Both the position numbers and the translations under genes were made by a program. From Alphaproteobacteria bacterium (GTDB lineage Bacteria > Pseudomonadota > Alphaproteobacteria > Micavibrionales > Micavibrionaceae): a stretch of DNA of 64,000 nucleotides. Shown here piece after piece: positions 9,257 through 17,563 of this stretch. The notes under the pieces were generated by a model that was not told where the DNA came from, ran no database searches, and saw only the letters and a list, made by a program, of their open reading frames with translations. Numbering within the stretch: position 1 is the first letter of the stretch; the number at the start of each line of letters is the position of its first letter. The DNA is taken from the NCBI GenBank assembly GCA_030750865.1, contig JASMHE010000008.1:124001-188000 (forward strand). Reading direction: 5' to 3'.

Positions 9257-9979
9257 TTACGGGCCGCTAATGACGTTTTTCATGATAGCGACAAAATCTT
9301 GTTCCGGTGTCACGGTGACATCGGCAAACGCGCTGTCTTTTTGATCCTCTTCCAATTTCCAATATACGGCGGTTGTTTCCGCGCGCTTGCCTGACTCTAC
9401 GCCGCTGGCGCTATCTTCTATGGTGACGATCTGGGTATTATTGCGCAGATTGGCCGATACGGCTTTGACACGTTCGCGCAAATATTCAATGCCTTTCAGA
9501 TAAGGGTAGGGGTGCGGTTTTCTTTGTCCGCCTGCGACATCATCTGCGCTGATGGAAAACAGCATATATTTGTCAAAACCTGCAACGGATAAATTGGCAT
9601 CCACTTGCGGACGAACACCGGAAGAGACCGCGGCTTGCGGAATGCCGAGGCTGTGTGCGTATTCAACAACTTCAAGTGCGCCTTCGCGCGGCTGTAGGGA
9701 TGAGGCGTTATCAAGGTAGTAATCGGCACATGCCTTGAGAAATTCGTCTTTGAGAAGCGGGTAAGCAGGGTTTTTCTGCTTCACCCAATCGTAAATACCG
9801 TGGTCGCCTTTTCCGTGTAACGCGCTCCAGTCCTCGGCGTGAATTGTAACGCCCGTTTCATGGTCGGGCTTTCCTGTGCCGAACGGATCGGCGGCAATGG
9901 CTTCAATCTTTTCGCGGTGTAAAGGCTCGCTCATGACAAGCACGCCGTCAATATCCCATAGAAGAGCGAGTTTAGACAT
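9257..9979 (-). CDS. HAD family hydrolase
   Basis: A 240-residue haloacid-dehalogenase-like phosphatase, subfamily IA, close in layout to beta-phosphoglucomutases and sugar phosphatases. The nucleophile motif is WDIDGVLV near residue 8, motif II lies in AVSSG, the Lys in GGQRKPHPYPYL and the acidic motif in TIEDSASGVESG. A helical cap follows motif I. The start at 9979 has GGAAGGA just upstream and places the nucleophile Asp at the usual distance from the N terminus. The substrate cannot be deduced; neighbours give no hint. Confidence 0.85.
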   Translation of the reverse strand: MSKLALLWDIDGVLVMSEPLHREKIEAIAADPFGTGKPDHETGVTIHAEDWSALHGKGDHGIYDWVKQKNPAYPLLKDEFLKACADYYLDNASSLQPREGALEVVEYAHSLGIPQAAVSSGVRPQVDANLSVAGFDKYMLFSISADDVAGGQRKPHPYPYLKGIEYLRERVKAVSANLRNNTQIVTIEDSASGVESGKRAETTAVYWKLEEDQKDSAFADVTVTPEQDFVAIMKNVISGP

Positions 9980-10089
9980 GAATGTAATCCTTCCGCAGCG
10001 CATTCTGTATCAATGACCCTAAGTCATTTGCCATTGTTTATACGCCGATTGCGCGAAGATGTCAAATATTATGGAAAACATAGTTTCAG

Positions 10090-10120
10090 GGTAGAGTTGC
10101 AAGGTAGAGTTACGAGGTAG
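10090..10120. repeat. Short tandem 13-bp repeat
   Basis: Two 13-bp units, GGTAGAGTTGCAA and GGTAGAGTTACGA, followed directly by a third partial GGTAGA. They lie downstream of tRNA-Ser on its strand and upstream of the HAD gene. No function is apparent. Confidence 0.5.
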
Positions 10121-10164
10121 ATGAATGTGGCGGAGAAAACCTGCTTTGACGGAGGATAATGAGA

Positions 10165-10257
10165 TGGCGGGTACGGAGGGATTCGAACCCTCGATAGAGC
10201 TATTAACCCTATACTCCCTTAGCAGGGGAGCGCCTTCAGCCACTCGGCCACGTACCC
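10165..10257 (-). tRNA. tRNA-Ser (GCU)
   Basis: A complete serine tRNA of 93 bases including an encoded CCA. Acceptor strands GGGTACG and CGTACCC pair, the discriminator base is G as in serine tRNAs, the anticodon loop reads CTGCTAA (anticodon GCT at 10221-10223), a long variable arm with pairing follows, and the T arm contains GGGTTCGAATCCC. It decodes AGC and AGU codons. It stands alone between a HAD gene and a CPBP-type gene; no adjacent integrase or repeated tRNA end suggests an insertion here. Confidence 0.96.
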
Positions 10258-10276
10258 GTATCTAAAAGCAGGTATT

Positions 10277-10305
10277 TTGATAACAGCTATCATGCATGAG
10301 ATCAA
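10277..10305 (-). promoter_or_regulatory. Candidate tRNA-Ser promoter
   Basis: Minus strand: TTGATC (10300-10305), 17 bases, TATCAA (10277-10282), with the tRNA 5' end about 20 bases after the -10. Both boxes match four of six positions or so. Confidence 0.35.
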
Positions 10306-10403
10306 TAGGAAGTTGCCTGTAACAATAAATAAAAACAAAAGGCGATTAGGGCTGTAACCCGTAAGCCAGACCGGAAAGCGGCGCGGGGTGTTTGTGCTGT
10401 TTA

Positions 10404-11057
10404 TCATCCCGTGGCAACAGCGCCGCCATAGAAATACCAGCCAAGCCCGATCATAAACAGGAAGTTTCCATACAAGGCATGTTCGATTGTCACAAGCGCC
10501 AGTGATCGCGTTTTTGCAAAGGTAGAAGCGAAGATGAGACCGCCGATAAGGCTGAGTGTCGGGGCGACCGGATTGATGAACAGAATATGGGCAAAGGCGA
10601 ACACGACGGCACTTGCGATGATCATGGCGGTTTTGTTCTGAAAAAAGGTTTCATAGCGTTTGAAGAAAAACGAACAAAAGATAAATTCCTGCGGCAGAGC
10701 CGATAGAATGGGGTAGAGACAGAACAGAGCGACAAGTAATGTTTGATCATACCGCGCCAGATAAAGCATGCGATCGGGGGCATAGAAATGCAGGAAAACC
10801 GTCATGGCGATGGCTGCGATGATAAAACGGATCAGGACCGGTTTCATGTTGGGCCATGTAATGGCCTCCAGATGCCAGAGATCGCGCCATGTGGTGAAGT
10901 AATGGCGTTTATAAACCAGTGCGCAATAGCCCGCCGCACTCCACAGAAACGCAAACATAAAGGGCGCCAGCTTGTAAAAGATGATGATGCCCGGCAAAAT
11001 GAGGCACAGCAGAATAAATTCGGCAATCAGTCGTGTATTGATCTTCTGTTTGTTCAT
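10404..11057 (-). CDS. CPBP family intramembrane protein
   Basis: A 217-residue membrane protein with about six hydrophobic segments and the CPBP (CAAX protease and bacteriocin-processing) signature: LPQEFIFCSFFFKRYE, then FAFAHILF with the conserved His, then a third helix with NFLFMIGLGWYFYG. The usual Glu-Glu pair of the first motif reads Gln-Glu, which keeps one of the two catalytic acids, so activity is uncertain. Family members act in protein processing or self-immunity, often with unknown targets. The start at 11057 is chosen from an internal ATG; the short upstream extension is polar and unsupported. Confidence 0.75.
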   Translation of the reverse strand: MNKQKINTRLIAEFILLCLILPGIIIFYKLAPFMFAFLWSAAGYCALVYKRHYFTTWRDLWHLEAITWPNMKPVLIRFIIAAIAMTVFLHFYAPDRMLYLARYDQTLLVALFCLYPILSALPQEFIFCSFFFKRYETFFQNKTAMIIASAVVFAFAHILFINPVAPTLSLIGGLIFASTFAKTRSLALVTIEHALYGNFLFMIGLGWYFYGGAVATG

Positions 11058-11134
11058 GAATCTGTTGTCCCCGCGTTTCAATCGCTATTAACATGGTGGA
11101 AACCACGTAAAGTTCAAGCAAAAAAGGATAGAGC

Positions 11135-11752
11135 ATGACAAAACAGCCGTTGAAAGTGTATATGGCAGGGCCGGATGTGTTTTTGGATAACGCGCTGGCG
11201 GTTGCAGATCAAAAACGCGAGATTCTAAAAGCGCATGGTTTTACGGGGCTGCACCCGTTCGACAATAATGTCATGCATGCGGGGGTGTCACCGGATGAAA
11301 TTGCCAGAACGATTTTTCGTAAAAATGTCGGGTTAATGGATCAGGCCGATGTTATTTTGGCGAACCTTACTCCGTTTCGTGGTGTCAGTGCGGATGCGGG
11401 CACTGTGTTCGAAGTTGGGTATATGTATGCCAAAAACAAGCCGATCTTTGCCTATACGAATGTAGAAGATGTGCTGTGTGATCGTGTAAAGTCGGCCAAT
11501 GGCGTGGCGCTGACATGTGATGCAGACGGGCTTTACTGGGATAAAGAGCAGCTCAATGTCGAGAATTTTGGTTTGAAGGATAATCTGATGATTGACTGTG
11601 CCATATTCGCGCAAGATAAAATGCTAGACCATGAACAAAGCCGTTTTCTTGCACTTAAGACGCCGGAAGGCGAGACTCTTGGCTCGCTTGCGGCGTTCGA
11701 GAAAACGGTCAGCCTGATGGCAGAGGTGCTGCTTTTTGACTCTGCGGATTAA
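11135..11752 (+). CDS. Nucleoside 2-deoxyribosyltransferase-like protein
   Basis: A 205-residue protein of the nucleoside 2-deoxyribosyltransferase superfamily, which exchanges or hydrolyses the base of (deoxy)nucleosides or nucleotides in salvage. VYMAGPDVF near residue 9 is the first-strand signature; KNVGLMDQADVILANLTPFRG and DAGTVFEVGYMYA follow, the Glu in FEVGYM being the expected nucleophile near residue 93. The C-terminal part is helical. The promoter of the next gene lies inside its last codons. Confidence 0.85.
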   Translation: MTKQPLKVYMAGPDVFLDNALAVADQKREILKAHGFTGLHPFDNNVMHAGVSPDEIARTIFRKNVGLMDQADVILANLTPFRGVSADAGTVFEVGYMYAKNKPIFAYTNVEDVLCDRVKSANGVALTCDADGLYWDKEQLNVENFGLKDNLMIDCAIFAQDKMLDHEQSRFLALKTPEGETLGSLAAFEKTVSLMAEVLLFDSAD

Positions 11753-11765
11753 GCTGCTCTATAAT
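11736..11765 (+). promoter_or_regulatory. Promoter of the 11901 membrane protein
   Basis: TTGACT (11736-11741), 18 bases, TATAAT (11760-11765). It overlaps the end of the deoxyribosyltransferase gene. The predicted start of transcription is near 11772, directly before a series of hairpins. Confidence 0.6.
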
Positions 11766-11777
11766 CTGCAAAAATAA

Positions 11778-11850
11778 CCGGGCAACGGTTGTCCCGGATA
11801 AAAGCGTTTTGAACGCAGAGTATAGCTACCGAGGGGACGTGTCATCGGTA
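11778..11850 (+). promoter_or_regulatory. Structured 5' leader with three hairpins
   Basis: Three stems follow the promoter one after another: 11778-11797 (CCGGGCAA with TTG-T-CCCGG, one bulged base), 11804-11816 (GCGTT-TTG-AACGC) and 11827-11850 (TACCGA with TCGGTA, 12-base loop). The third loop holds GGGG of a possible ribosome site and a GTG at 11839 that opens a five-codon reading frame ending TAA. None has a T-run, so these are not terminators. It could be a regulatory leader; I match it to no known riboswitch. Confidence 0.4.
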
Positions 11851-11900
11851 ATTTAACACAGGATTTTAATAAGCTGTCGAGTAAGAAACAGCGTCTTGCC

Positions 11901-12599
11901 ATGCATACATTACAAGGTGGTGCGGGGCTTCTTCTTTTCACTTCGGGACTGATCGGCATATATGGCGGCCATTTGCTGACGATGGAGGCTGTCGGACTCA
12001 TTTTGACCGGCGGTGTGAATGCGGGGCGCAATGCGTGGCAGTATAAACGTTTGCATGACGCGGATAATTTGCATGAACAGAACAAAGCCGAAGTGACGAA
12101 TAATCTTGTGTCGGCATCCACCAATTTACCGCAAATGATTCTGACAGGCTCACCAGCTGCGGCAATGGCATCACTGGGATATACGGTGCGGGCTGTTAAA
12201 AACCGTATCTTATATAAACAAGGGCAGGAGCATAAAATACGCCTGTCCAAAGTGGCCGATATGTATGATTCCGGATCATTCAGAGAAGAGCTTTTGGCGC
12301 CGCCGAAGCGGACAGGGCTGAGCCGTATTTTCCACGAAGTTGCCGATATCGCACTGGATCGGGCGCCTGCGCTGATCTTTCTCGGACGCGGGGCATCGCA
12401 GATGATCGAAGGTGTGATTCGATCTGATTACGTGATGCTTGCGGCCGGTATTGCGTTGCAGACGGCGGCCTTTGCCATGTGGATTGCCGACCGGAAGGCG
12501 CGTGCGGAGACAGGCGCTTATATGAAAAAACGTACAGAAAAACTACGGAACAAGTTCGAAGAAGACGACATGCCTGACGACCCGTCAGGGCCGTCATAA
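11901..12599 (+). CDS. Unrecognised membrane protein
   Basis: I do not recognise this protein of 232 residues or somewhat more. Hydrophobic stretches lie near residues 8-38, 75-95, 150-168 and 175-196, and the C terminus is charged (RTEKLRNKFEEDD). The reading frame is open upstream of ATG 11901 to a TAG at about 11823 and encodes plausible protein (NLTQDFNKLSSKKQRLA), but there is no ATG, GTG or TTG in it. A GTG with a good ribosome site at 11839 is in a different frame. Either ATG 11901 is the start, a rare codon is used, or a single-base frameshift separates the two. Confidence 0.65.
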   Translation: MHTLQGGAGLLLFTSGLIGIYGGHLLTMEAVGLILTGGVNAGRNAWQYKRLHDADNLHEQNKAEVTNNLVSASTNLPQMILTGSPAAAMASLGYTVRAVKNRILYKQGQEHKIRLSKVADMYDSGSFREELLAPPKRTGLSRIFHEVADIALDRAPALIFLGRGASQMIEGVIRSDYVMLAAGIALQTAAFAMWIADRKARAETGAYMKKRTEKLRNKFEEDDMPDDPSGPS

Positions 12600-12674
12600 C
12601 GATCATAAAAGCCAAATAACGTGCTGCCGCCTTGTGGTCTTCACAAAGCTTTGTTCGTGTGTCAGTGCACGTTT

Positions 12675-14129
12675 TTAACCGTTAAGTTTCTCTTTCAGGA
12701 TTTCATTCACAGCGGCCGGATTGGCTTTGCCTTGTGATTTTTTCATCACTTGTCCGACGAAGAAACCGAACAATTTGTCCTTGCCGCCTTTGTAAGCCGC
12801 AACATTATCCGGATTTTCGGCGATGACTTCGTCAATCAGCGCTTCAATCGCGCCGGTATCCGTGACTTGTTTCAGTCCTTTTTCTTCGACAATGTCCGCC
12901 GGATTTTTGCCCGTTTCCATCATATCGGCAAAAACATCTTTTGCGATTTTTCCGGAAATGGTTTTATCTTCGATCAAGCTGACAAGCTCGCCTAGCTGTT
13001 GTGCTTTTACGGGCGATTCCGTCAATGTCAGACCGGCTTTGTTCAATGCGCCGAGCAGTTCATTTAACAGCCAGTTTGCTGTCAATTTTGCATCGCGGTC
13101 TTTTGCGGCTGTTTCGAAATATTCGACACGGTCTTTTTCCGCGATCAGGACACTGGCGTCATAATGGCTCAGACCGTATTCATCGACGAAACGGTGTTTG
13201 ATATCGTCCGGCAGTTCCGGCAATGTTTTGCGGATGTCTTCAATCCAGTCATTGGCCACTTCCAGTGGCAATAAGTCCGGATCAGGGAAGTAGCGATAGT
13301 CATGCGCTTCTTCTTTGGAGCGCAGCGGCCGTGTTTCCATCTTGTTCGGGTCCCACAGACGTGTTTCCTGATCGACCGTTCCGCCGTCTTCGATAAGCTC
13401 GATCTGGCGGCGGGCTTCATATTCAATACATTGATGCACGGCGCGCAATGAGTTCACATTCTTGATTTCACAGCGCGTGCCGTATTCGTCACCGGGTTTG
13501 CGGACCGAAATATTGACGTCTGCGCGCATGGATCCTTCTTCCATGTTCCCGTCACATGTGCCCAAGTAACGCACGATCATGCGCAGTTTTGACAGATAGG
13601 CCGTGGCTTCTTCCGGGCTGCGGATGTCAGGCTCGGATACAATTTCCATCAGCGCACAACCGGAGCGGTTCAAATCAACAAAGGATTTTGTCGGATGTTG
13701 GTCGTGCATGGATTTACCGGCATCTTGCTCCATATGCAGGCGTGTAATGCCGATCTTTTTGACTTCACCGTCGTCCAAATCGATTTCGATGATTCCTTCA
13801 CCGACAATAGGGTGTGCGAATTGCGAAATCTGGTAGCCTTGCGGCAAATCGGCGTAGAAGTAGTTCTTGCGCTCGAAAACAGAGTAATTGTTGATTTTGG
13901 CATTCAGGCCAAGTCCTGTACGCACGGCTTGTTCAACACAATGTTCGTTCAAAACAGGCAACATGCCGGGCATGGCTGCGTCCACCAGACTGACATTGTG
14001 GTTTTGTTCTGCGCCGAATTTGGCCGATGATCCGGAAAAAAGTTTGGAATTTGCAATGATCTGGGCATGAACCTCCATACCGATCACAAGTTCCCATGCA
14101 CCTGTTTCACCTTGAATTGTATATGCCAT
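12675..14129 (-). CDS. gatB: Asp-tRNA(Asn)/Glu-tRNA(Gln) amidotransferase subunit B
   Basis: A 484-residue GatB, the kinase and tRNA-binding subunit of the enzyme that turns misacylated Glu-tRNA(Gln) or Asp-tRNA(Asn) into the correct species. The start [13 protein letters not shown] is diagnostic, followed by [12 protein letters not shown] and [14 protein letters not shown], and the C-terminal helical YqeY-like domain ending in [13 protein letters not shown]. Full length. It is the last gene of the minus-strand unit gatC-gatA-two Cys-rich proteins-gatB; the gap to the upstream gene is 49 bases. Confidence 0.97.
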   Translation of the reverse strand: MAYTIQGETGAWELVIGMEVHAQIIANSKLFSGSSAKFGAEQNHNVSLVDAAMPGMLPVLNEHCVEQAVRTGLGLNAKINNYSVFERKNYFYADLPQGYQISQFAHPIVGEGIIEIDLDDGEVKKIGITRLHMEQDAGKSMHDQHPTKSFVDLNRSGCALMEIVSEPDIRSPEEATAYLSKLRMIVRYLGTCDGNMEEGSMRADVNISVRKPGDEYGTRCEIKNVNSLRAVHQCIEYEARRQIELIEDGGTVDQETRLWDPNKMETRPLRSKEEAHDYRYFPDPDLLPLEVANDWIEDIRKTLPELPDDIKHRFVDEYGLSHYDASVLIAEKDRVEYFETAAKDRDAKLTANWLLNELLGALNKAGLTLTESPVKAQQLGELVSLIEDKTISGKIAKDVFADMMETGKNPADIVEEKGLKQVTDTGAIEALIDEVIAENPDNVAAYKGGKDKLFGFFVGQVMKKSQGKANPAAVNEILKEKLNG

Positions 14130-14178
14130 TTTTCTTCCTTTTCGTCTTTCTTACTCAATCGTTTAAGTGCGTTTTGTT

Positions 14179-14844
14179 CTAATTCTTTTTCTCGCTATAG
14201 GCCGTGTAGCATGATTCTAACAGCGTTTCTTTTTTGTTGCGGTAAGGCATGAGGCGATCCAGCATTTTCAGCAGGTCGCGGTGATAGCGCTGTGTTTCAT
14301 CAAGTAAAATAGGGGCCAGCATTGTATAGGCTTCCTGATCAATATAAATTTCCATCTGGCTGGCATAGCATAGGCACATGCTGTCTTTATCGTCTCCGTT
14401 CATACGCGATAATCTGGGATCGAGATAGCAGCTTGTATAAAGCTTATCGCGCGCTGTGATCGATAGGCACGGCGTATGCACTTCGGCCAGCATTTCACGT
14501 TCTGTGATGGTTTCTTCCGGCTCAGGTTGTGACGTATCGAAAAAACGGCTGCCGATTTTGCTTTCGTCGGCGCGTTTTTGCTCCAGTGCGGACATGTGTG
14601 CATCCATGCATGCGCAATATTCATAGTTGGTGTCTTCTTCCAGACCTGGTTCAGGCATGGAAAGACAAAGATCAAAGAACGACATCTCTTCCGCTGCGTC
14701 CTGCTCGTTTTCTTCTTCGGCAAAGTTCAGAGATTGTGCATGGCTGTTTTTCACAGGCCATATCACAGCAATCATGACAAACAGGGCTGCAGTCAAATAC
14801 ATGCAGCGGCGTGCTGAAGAAAATGGAGGCAGGGACATCATCAT
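14179..14844 (-). CDS. Secreted eight-cysteine protein, copy 2
   Basis: I do not recognise the family. 221 residues with an N-terminal hydrophobic segment ending SHA|Q, a likely signal peptide with a periplasmic mature form. The mature part has eight Cys in the pattern C-x16-CxC-x46-PC-x12-C-x17-CxC-x52-C. The upstream neighbour has the same scaffold with nearly the same spacing, so the two are paralogs. Within each protein the pattern C...CxC...C occurs twice, suggesting an older internal duplication. An additional Cys lies in the signal region. The start overlaps the upstream stop (TAATG), so the pair is coupled. Disulfides or metal binding are both possible. Confidence 0.75.
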   Translation of the reverse strand: MMMSLPPFSSARRCMYLTAALFVMIAVIWPVKNSHAQSLNFAEEENEQDAAEEMSFFDLCLSMPEPGLEEDTNYEYCACMDAHMSALEQKRADESKIGSRFFDTSQPEPEETITEREMLAEVHTPCLSITARDKLYTSCYLDPRLSRMNGDDKDSMCLCYASQMEIYIDQEAYTMLAPILLDETQRYHRDLLKMLDRLMPYRNKKETLLESCYTAYSEKKN

Positions 14845-15404
14845 TACGGTGCTGGCTCCCCTTGTATGCAGGCAAGCGCCGTGCGTTTTTCATGCTGAAT
14901 AAATTTCGGATGATTAACAATCGGTCCCATTGGGTCTGTAATGTTCGGATCGTTCTTTAAAATGTCTGACAGATATTTGCGGGCGCTGCTGGCTGTGTAG
15001 TCTGCCATGCGGTTCGCAAGACATTCGCAGATGTCTTTTTGGACGTTATATTCATTTTCGATGCATCGTTTGAAAATAAGATCGCGGACCGGAAATTCCA
15101 TACAGGGGGCATAAACGTTAAGCAGCATCTTGTTGATGGCCTTGCGCGCAGGATCGCTGTCACCCTGCATCATCACCATGTCCTCGACGTAAAAGTCACT
15201 TTGCATTTTCATGGCGGTGCATTTGCAAAAGATGTCTTGTGTCTCACCTGAAATATTCGGATCTCTGGTAGATGTGCAGTTCTGGTAATAGCTATAGGCT
15301 TGTTCCGGTGAAATCGCCGTCTGTGCCGACGCGGATACCGGTGCGAACGCCAGAAGCGCTGTTACCAAAAGGATGCTACGAATAAGGTGAGAGGAATATG
15401 CCAT
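14844..15404 (-). CDS. Secreted eight-cysteine protein, copy 1
   Basis: I do not recognise the family. 186 residues: a clear signal peptide (hydrophobic LLVTALLAFAPV, cleavage about ASA|Q) and a mature domain with eight Cys spaced C-x16-CxC-x38-PC-x12-C-x11-CxC-x50-C, nearly the spacing of the next gene. Sequence identity outside the Cys appears low by eye. The start codon lies three bases after the gatA stop and the stop overlaps the next start, so both Cys-rich genes are placed tightly inside the gat operon. A role with the amidotransferase is unlikely because they are exported; shared expression is the safer reading. Confidence 0.75.
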   Translation of the reverse strand: MAYSSHLIRSILLVTALLAFAPVSASAQTAISPEQAYSYYQNCTSTRDPNISGETQDIFCKCTAMKMQSDFYVEDMVMMQGDSDPARKAINKMLLNVYAPCMEFPVRDLIFKRCIENEYNVQKDICECLANRMADYTASSARKYLSDILKNDPNITDPMGPIVNHPKFIQHEKRTALACIQGEPAP

Positions 15405-15407
15405 ATA

Positions 15408-16901
15408 TTATGCTGCTTTCTGTGTGCGGATTGCAGGGAGCGCGGTGAAATTCGCCGCTTTTTCAATGTGCTGTCCGACTTTCAGGATTGTGGCTTCGTC
15501 CCAGCTTTTGCCGACAAGTTGCAGCCCCAATGGCAGGCCGTTTTTGCTGAGCCCGGCTGGAATGGATAGTCCCGGCAGCCCGGCCAGATTGATCGATACG
15601 GTGTACACATCGTTCAGATACATGGTCAGCGGGTCTTCTTCATTTTCGCCGATAGCGAATGCCTCGGATGGCGCTGTCGGTGTCAGAATGACATCACATT
15701 GTTCATATGCATTGGTGAAATCCTGTGCGATCAGGCGACGGATTTTCTGTGCCTTGACGTAGTAAGCGTCATAGTAGCCTGCGGAAAGAACATACGTGCC
15801 GATCATGATGCGGCGTTTTACTTCGTCGCCAAAGCCTTCGGCGCGTGTTTTTTCGTACATATCAATCAGATTGTCGCCATCATCGCAAACGCGCAGTCCG
15901 TAACGCACGCCGTCATAGCGCGCAAGGTTCGATGATGCTTCGGCTGGGGCGATAATATAATATGCGGGCAGGGCGTATTTCGTATGTGGCAATGAAATAT
16001 CGACAATTTCCGCGCCGGCGTCTTTCAGCCACGCAATGCCTTGTTCCCACAATTTATCGATTTCTTCGGACATGCCTTCCATGCGGTATTCTTTCGGGAT
16101 GCCGATGCGCAGGCCTTTGATATCGTCGGTCAGTCCGGCCGTGAAATCAGGAACGTCTTTCGGGGCTGACGTGCTGTCTTTTGGGTCGTGTCCTGCCATT
16201 GATTTCAGCATCAGGGCGCAATCCTCGATCGTGCGGGCCATTGGTCCTGCTTGGTCGAGTGAGGAGGCGAATGCAACAACGCCCCAGCGTGAACAGCGGC
16301 CATATGTCGGTTTGATGCCTGTAATGCCGCAGAAGCTGGCCGGTTGACGGATAGAGCCGCCCGTGTCTGTGCCTGTTGCACCCATTGCAATGCGTGCCGC
16401 AACGGCAGAGGCTGATCCGCCGGAGGAGCCGCCCGGAACCAGATTGGCATCGGGACGGTTTTTGTTTTTCCACGGATTGATGACATCACCGAAATAGCTG
16501 GTTGTGTTTGATGACCCCATCGCGAATTCATCAAGGCTGGTTTTGCCGAGCATGACGGCCCCGTCACGCAGCAAGTTGCCGGAAACGGTGGATTCATATG
16601 TCGGGACAAAGCCTTCCAGAATATGACTGGACGCGGTTGTTTGCACGCCGTCTGTACAGAACAGGTCTTTGATTGCAAGCGGAATGCCGTCCAGAATACC
16701 GGCTTTGCCTTCGCTGCGGCGTTTGTCTGATTGCTGTGCTTGTTCCAGTGCGCGTTCCGGTGTTTCGGTTACATATGCATTAAGGTGTTTTGCATCTGCC
16801 ATCGCATCAATATGCGCCTGTGTCAGTTCCACAGACGTAAAGTCTTTGTTTTCCAAGCCGTTCAGGGCTTCTGTGATGGTAAGATGTGTCAAGTCTGTCA
16901 T
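15408..16901 (-). CDS. gatA: Asp-tRNA(Asn)/Glu-tRNA(Gln) amidotransferase subunit A
   Basis: A 497-residue amidase-signature enzyme that releases ammonia from glutamine for the GatCAB complex. The Ser-cisSer-Lys triad can be placed: Lys in IAIKDLF near residue 78, GGSSGGSA near 154 and [16 protein letters not shown] near 178. The N terminus [10 protein letters not shown] and internal [12 protein letters not shown] are typical of GatA rather than of other amidases. It follows gatC by 70 bases and precedes the first Cys-rich gene by three. Confidence 0.97.
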   Translation of the reverse strand: MTDLTHLTITEALNGLENKDFTSVELTQAHIDAMADAKHLNAYVTETPERALEQAQQSDKRRSEGKAGILDGIPLAIKDLFCTDGVQTTASSHILEGFVPTYESTVSGNLLRDGAVMLGKTSLDEFAMGSSNTTSYFGDVINPWKNKNRPDANLVPGGSSGGSASAVAARIAMGATGTDTGGSIRQPASFCGITGIKPTYGRCSRWGVVAFASSLDQAGPMARTIEDCALMLKSMAGHDPKDSTSAPKDVPDFTAGLTDDIKGLRIGIPKEYRMEGMSEEIDKLWEQGIAWLKDAGAEIVDISLPHTKYALPAYYIIAPAEASSNLARYDGVRYGLRVCDDGDNLIDMYEKTRAEGFGDEVKRRIMIGTYVLSAGYYDAYYVKAQKIRRLIAQDFTNAYEQCDVILTPTAPSEAFAIGENEEDPLTMYLNDVYTVSINLAGLPGLSIPAGLSKNGLPLGLQLVGKSWDEATILKVGQHIEKAANFTALPAIRTQKAA

Positions 16902-16971
16902 GGGGTAGCCTATCTCTAATCTATGATTCTACAAAATAAGAATGAATAAAGTCTTTGTTTTTTTGTGATGT

Positions 16972-17262
16972 TTATTCAACAACCTTCGGCACAACGTAAA
17001 ACCCTTCCAGTGTTTCGGGCGCGTTGGCAAGAATGTCGTCCTGACAATCGCCGTCTGTTTGTAAGTCTGTGCGCTGTGGCAATGTGATTTCCGCCGAGCT
17101 TGGTAGGGGCTCGACGTTATCTGTATCAACTTCACCGAGCTGTTCGACCCATGTGAGGATACCGTTTAGTTCTGGTGCCAGTTTTTCGGCTTCTTCGTCT
17201 GTGACGCGAATGCGTGAGAGTCGTGCGACTTTTTTGACGGTTTCAATATCAATTGCTGACAT
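16972..17262 (-). CDS. gatC: Asp-tRNA(Asn)/Glu-tRNA(Gln) amidotransferase subunit C
   Basis: A 96-residue GatC, the small subunit that wraps between GatA and GatB. It shows the expected VKKVARLSRIRVTDEEAE helix and the extended WVEQLGEVDTDNVEPL belt, then the acidic LRxD-like segment replaced by LPQRTD. First gene of the unit, with a candidate promoter 46 bases upstream. Confidence 0.95.
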   Translation of the reverse strand: MSAIDIETVKKVARLSRIRVTDEEAEKLAPELNGILTWVEQLGEVDTDNVEPLPSSAEITLPQRTDLQTDGDCQDDILANAPETLEGFYVVPKVVE

Positions 17263-17563
17263 ATTCTTAATCTCCGGACGTTTCCTGTAATAAGCTGTAT
17301 TCTGGGATTTTTAGCATTGTGCCGCATGGCAATCAAGCGCTAATAAAGGATGACGAACAAACACTGTGCAAAAGCAAATACGTGCGGTGTTGATTGTTTG
17401 TCCTGTTTGAAGCAAAAGCGTTTCATGTGTAAAAGGTGAAAGAGATAATGTGCGCGAAAGAGAAGAGAGAGATAACAGTAGAATTTTGTGTGTGAATATG
17501 CTCAGCTAGGCATGTATATCACAAGCCACCAGTGAATACCCCGTTGCGTGGGGCGGAGCAATA
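17263..17563. other. Intergenic region between gatC and ruvX
   Basis: About 300 bases between divergent genes. It contains the gatC promoter at 17308-17336. I see no clear plus-strand promoter for ruvX, no hairpin terminator and no small gene. Confidence 0.5.
17308..17336 (-). promoter_or_regulatory. Candidate gatC promoter
   Basis: Minus strand TTGATT (17331-17336), 17 bases, TAAAAA (17308-17313). Each box matches four of six or better. It would drive gatC, gatA, the two Cys-rich genes and gatB. Confidence 0.45.

Noticed and set aside
10004-10260. Integration site at tRNA-Ser
   Set aside because: No integrase, no duplicated tRNA 3' end and no change of gene type around the tRNA.
12600-12674. 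Terminator after the 11901 gene
   Set aside because: ACGTGC and GCACGT could pair before TTTTT, but the loop is about 40 bases; support is too weak to list.
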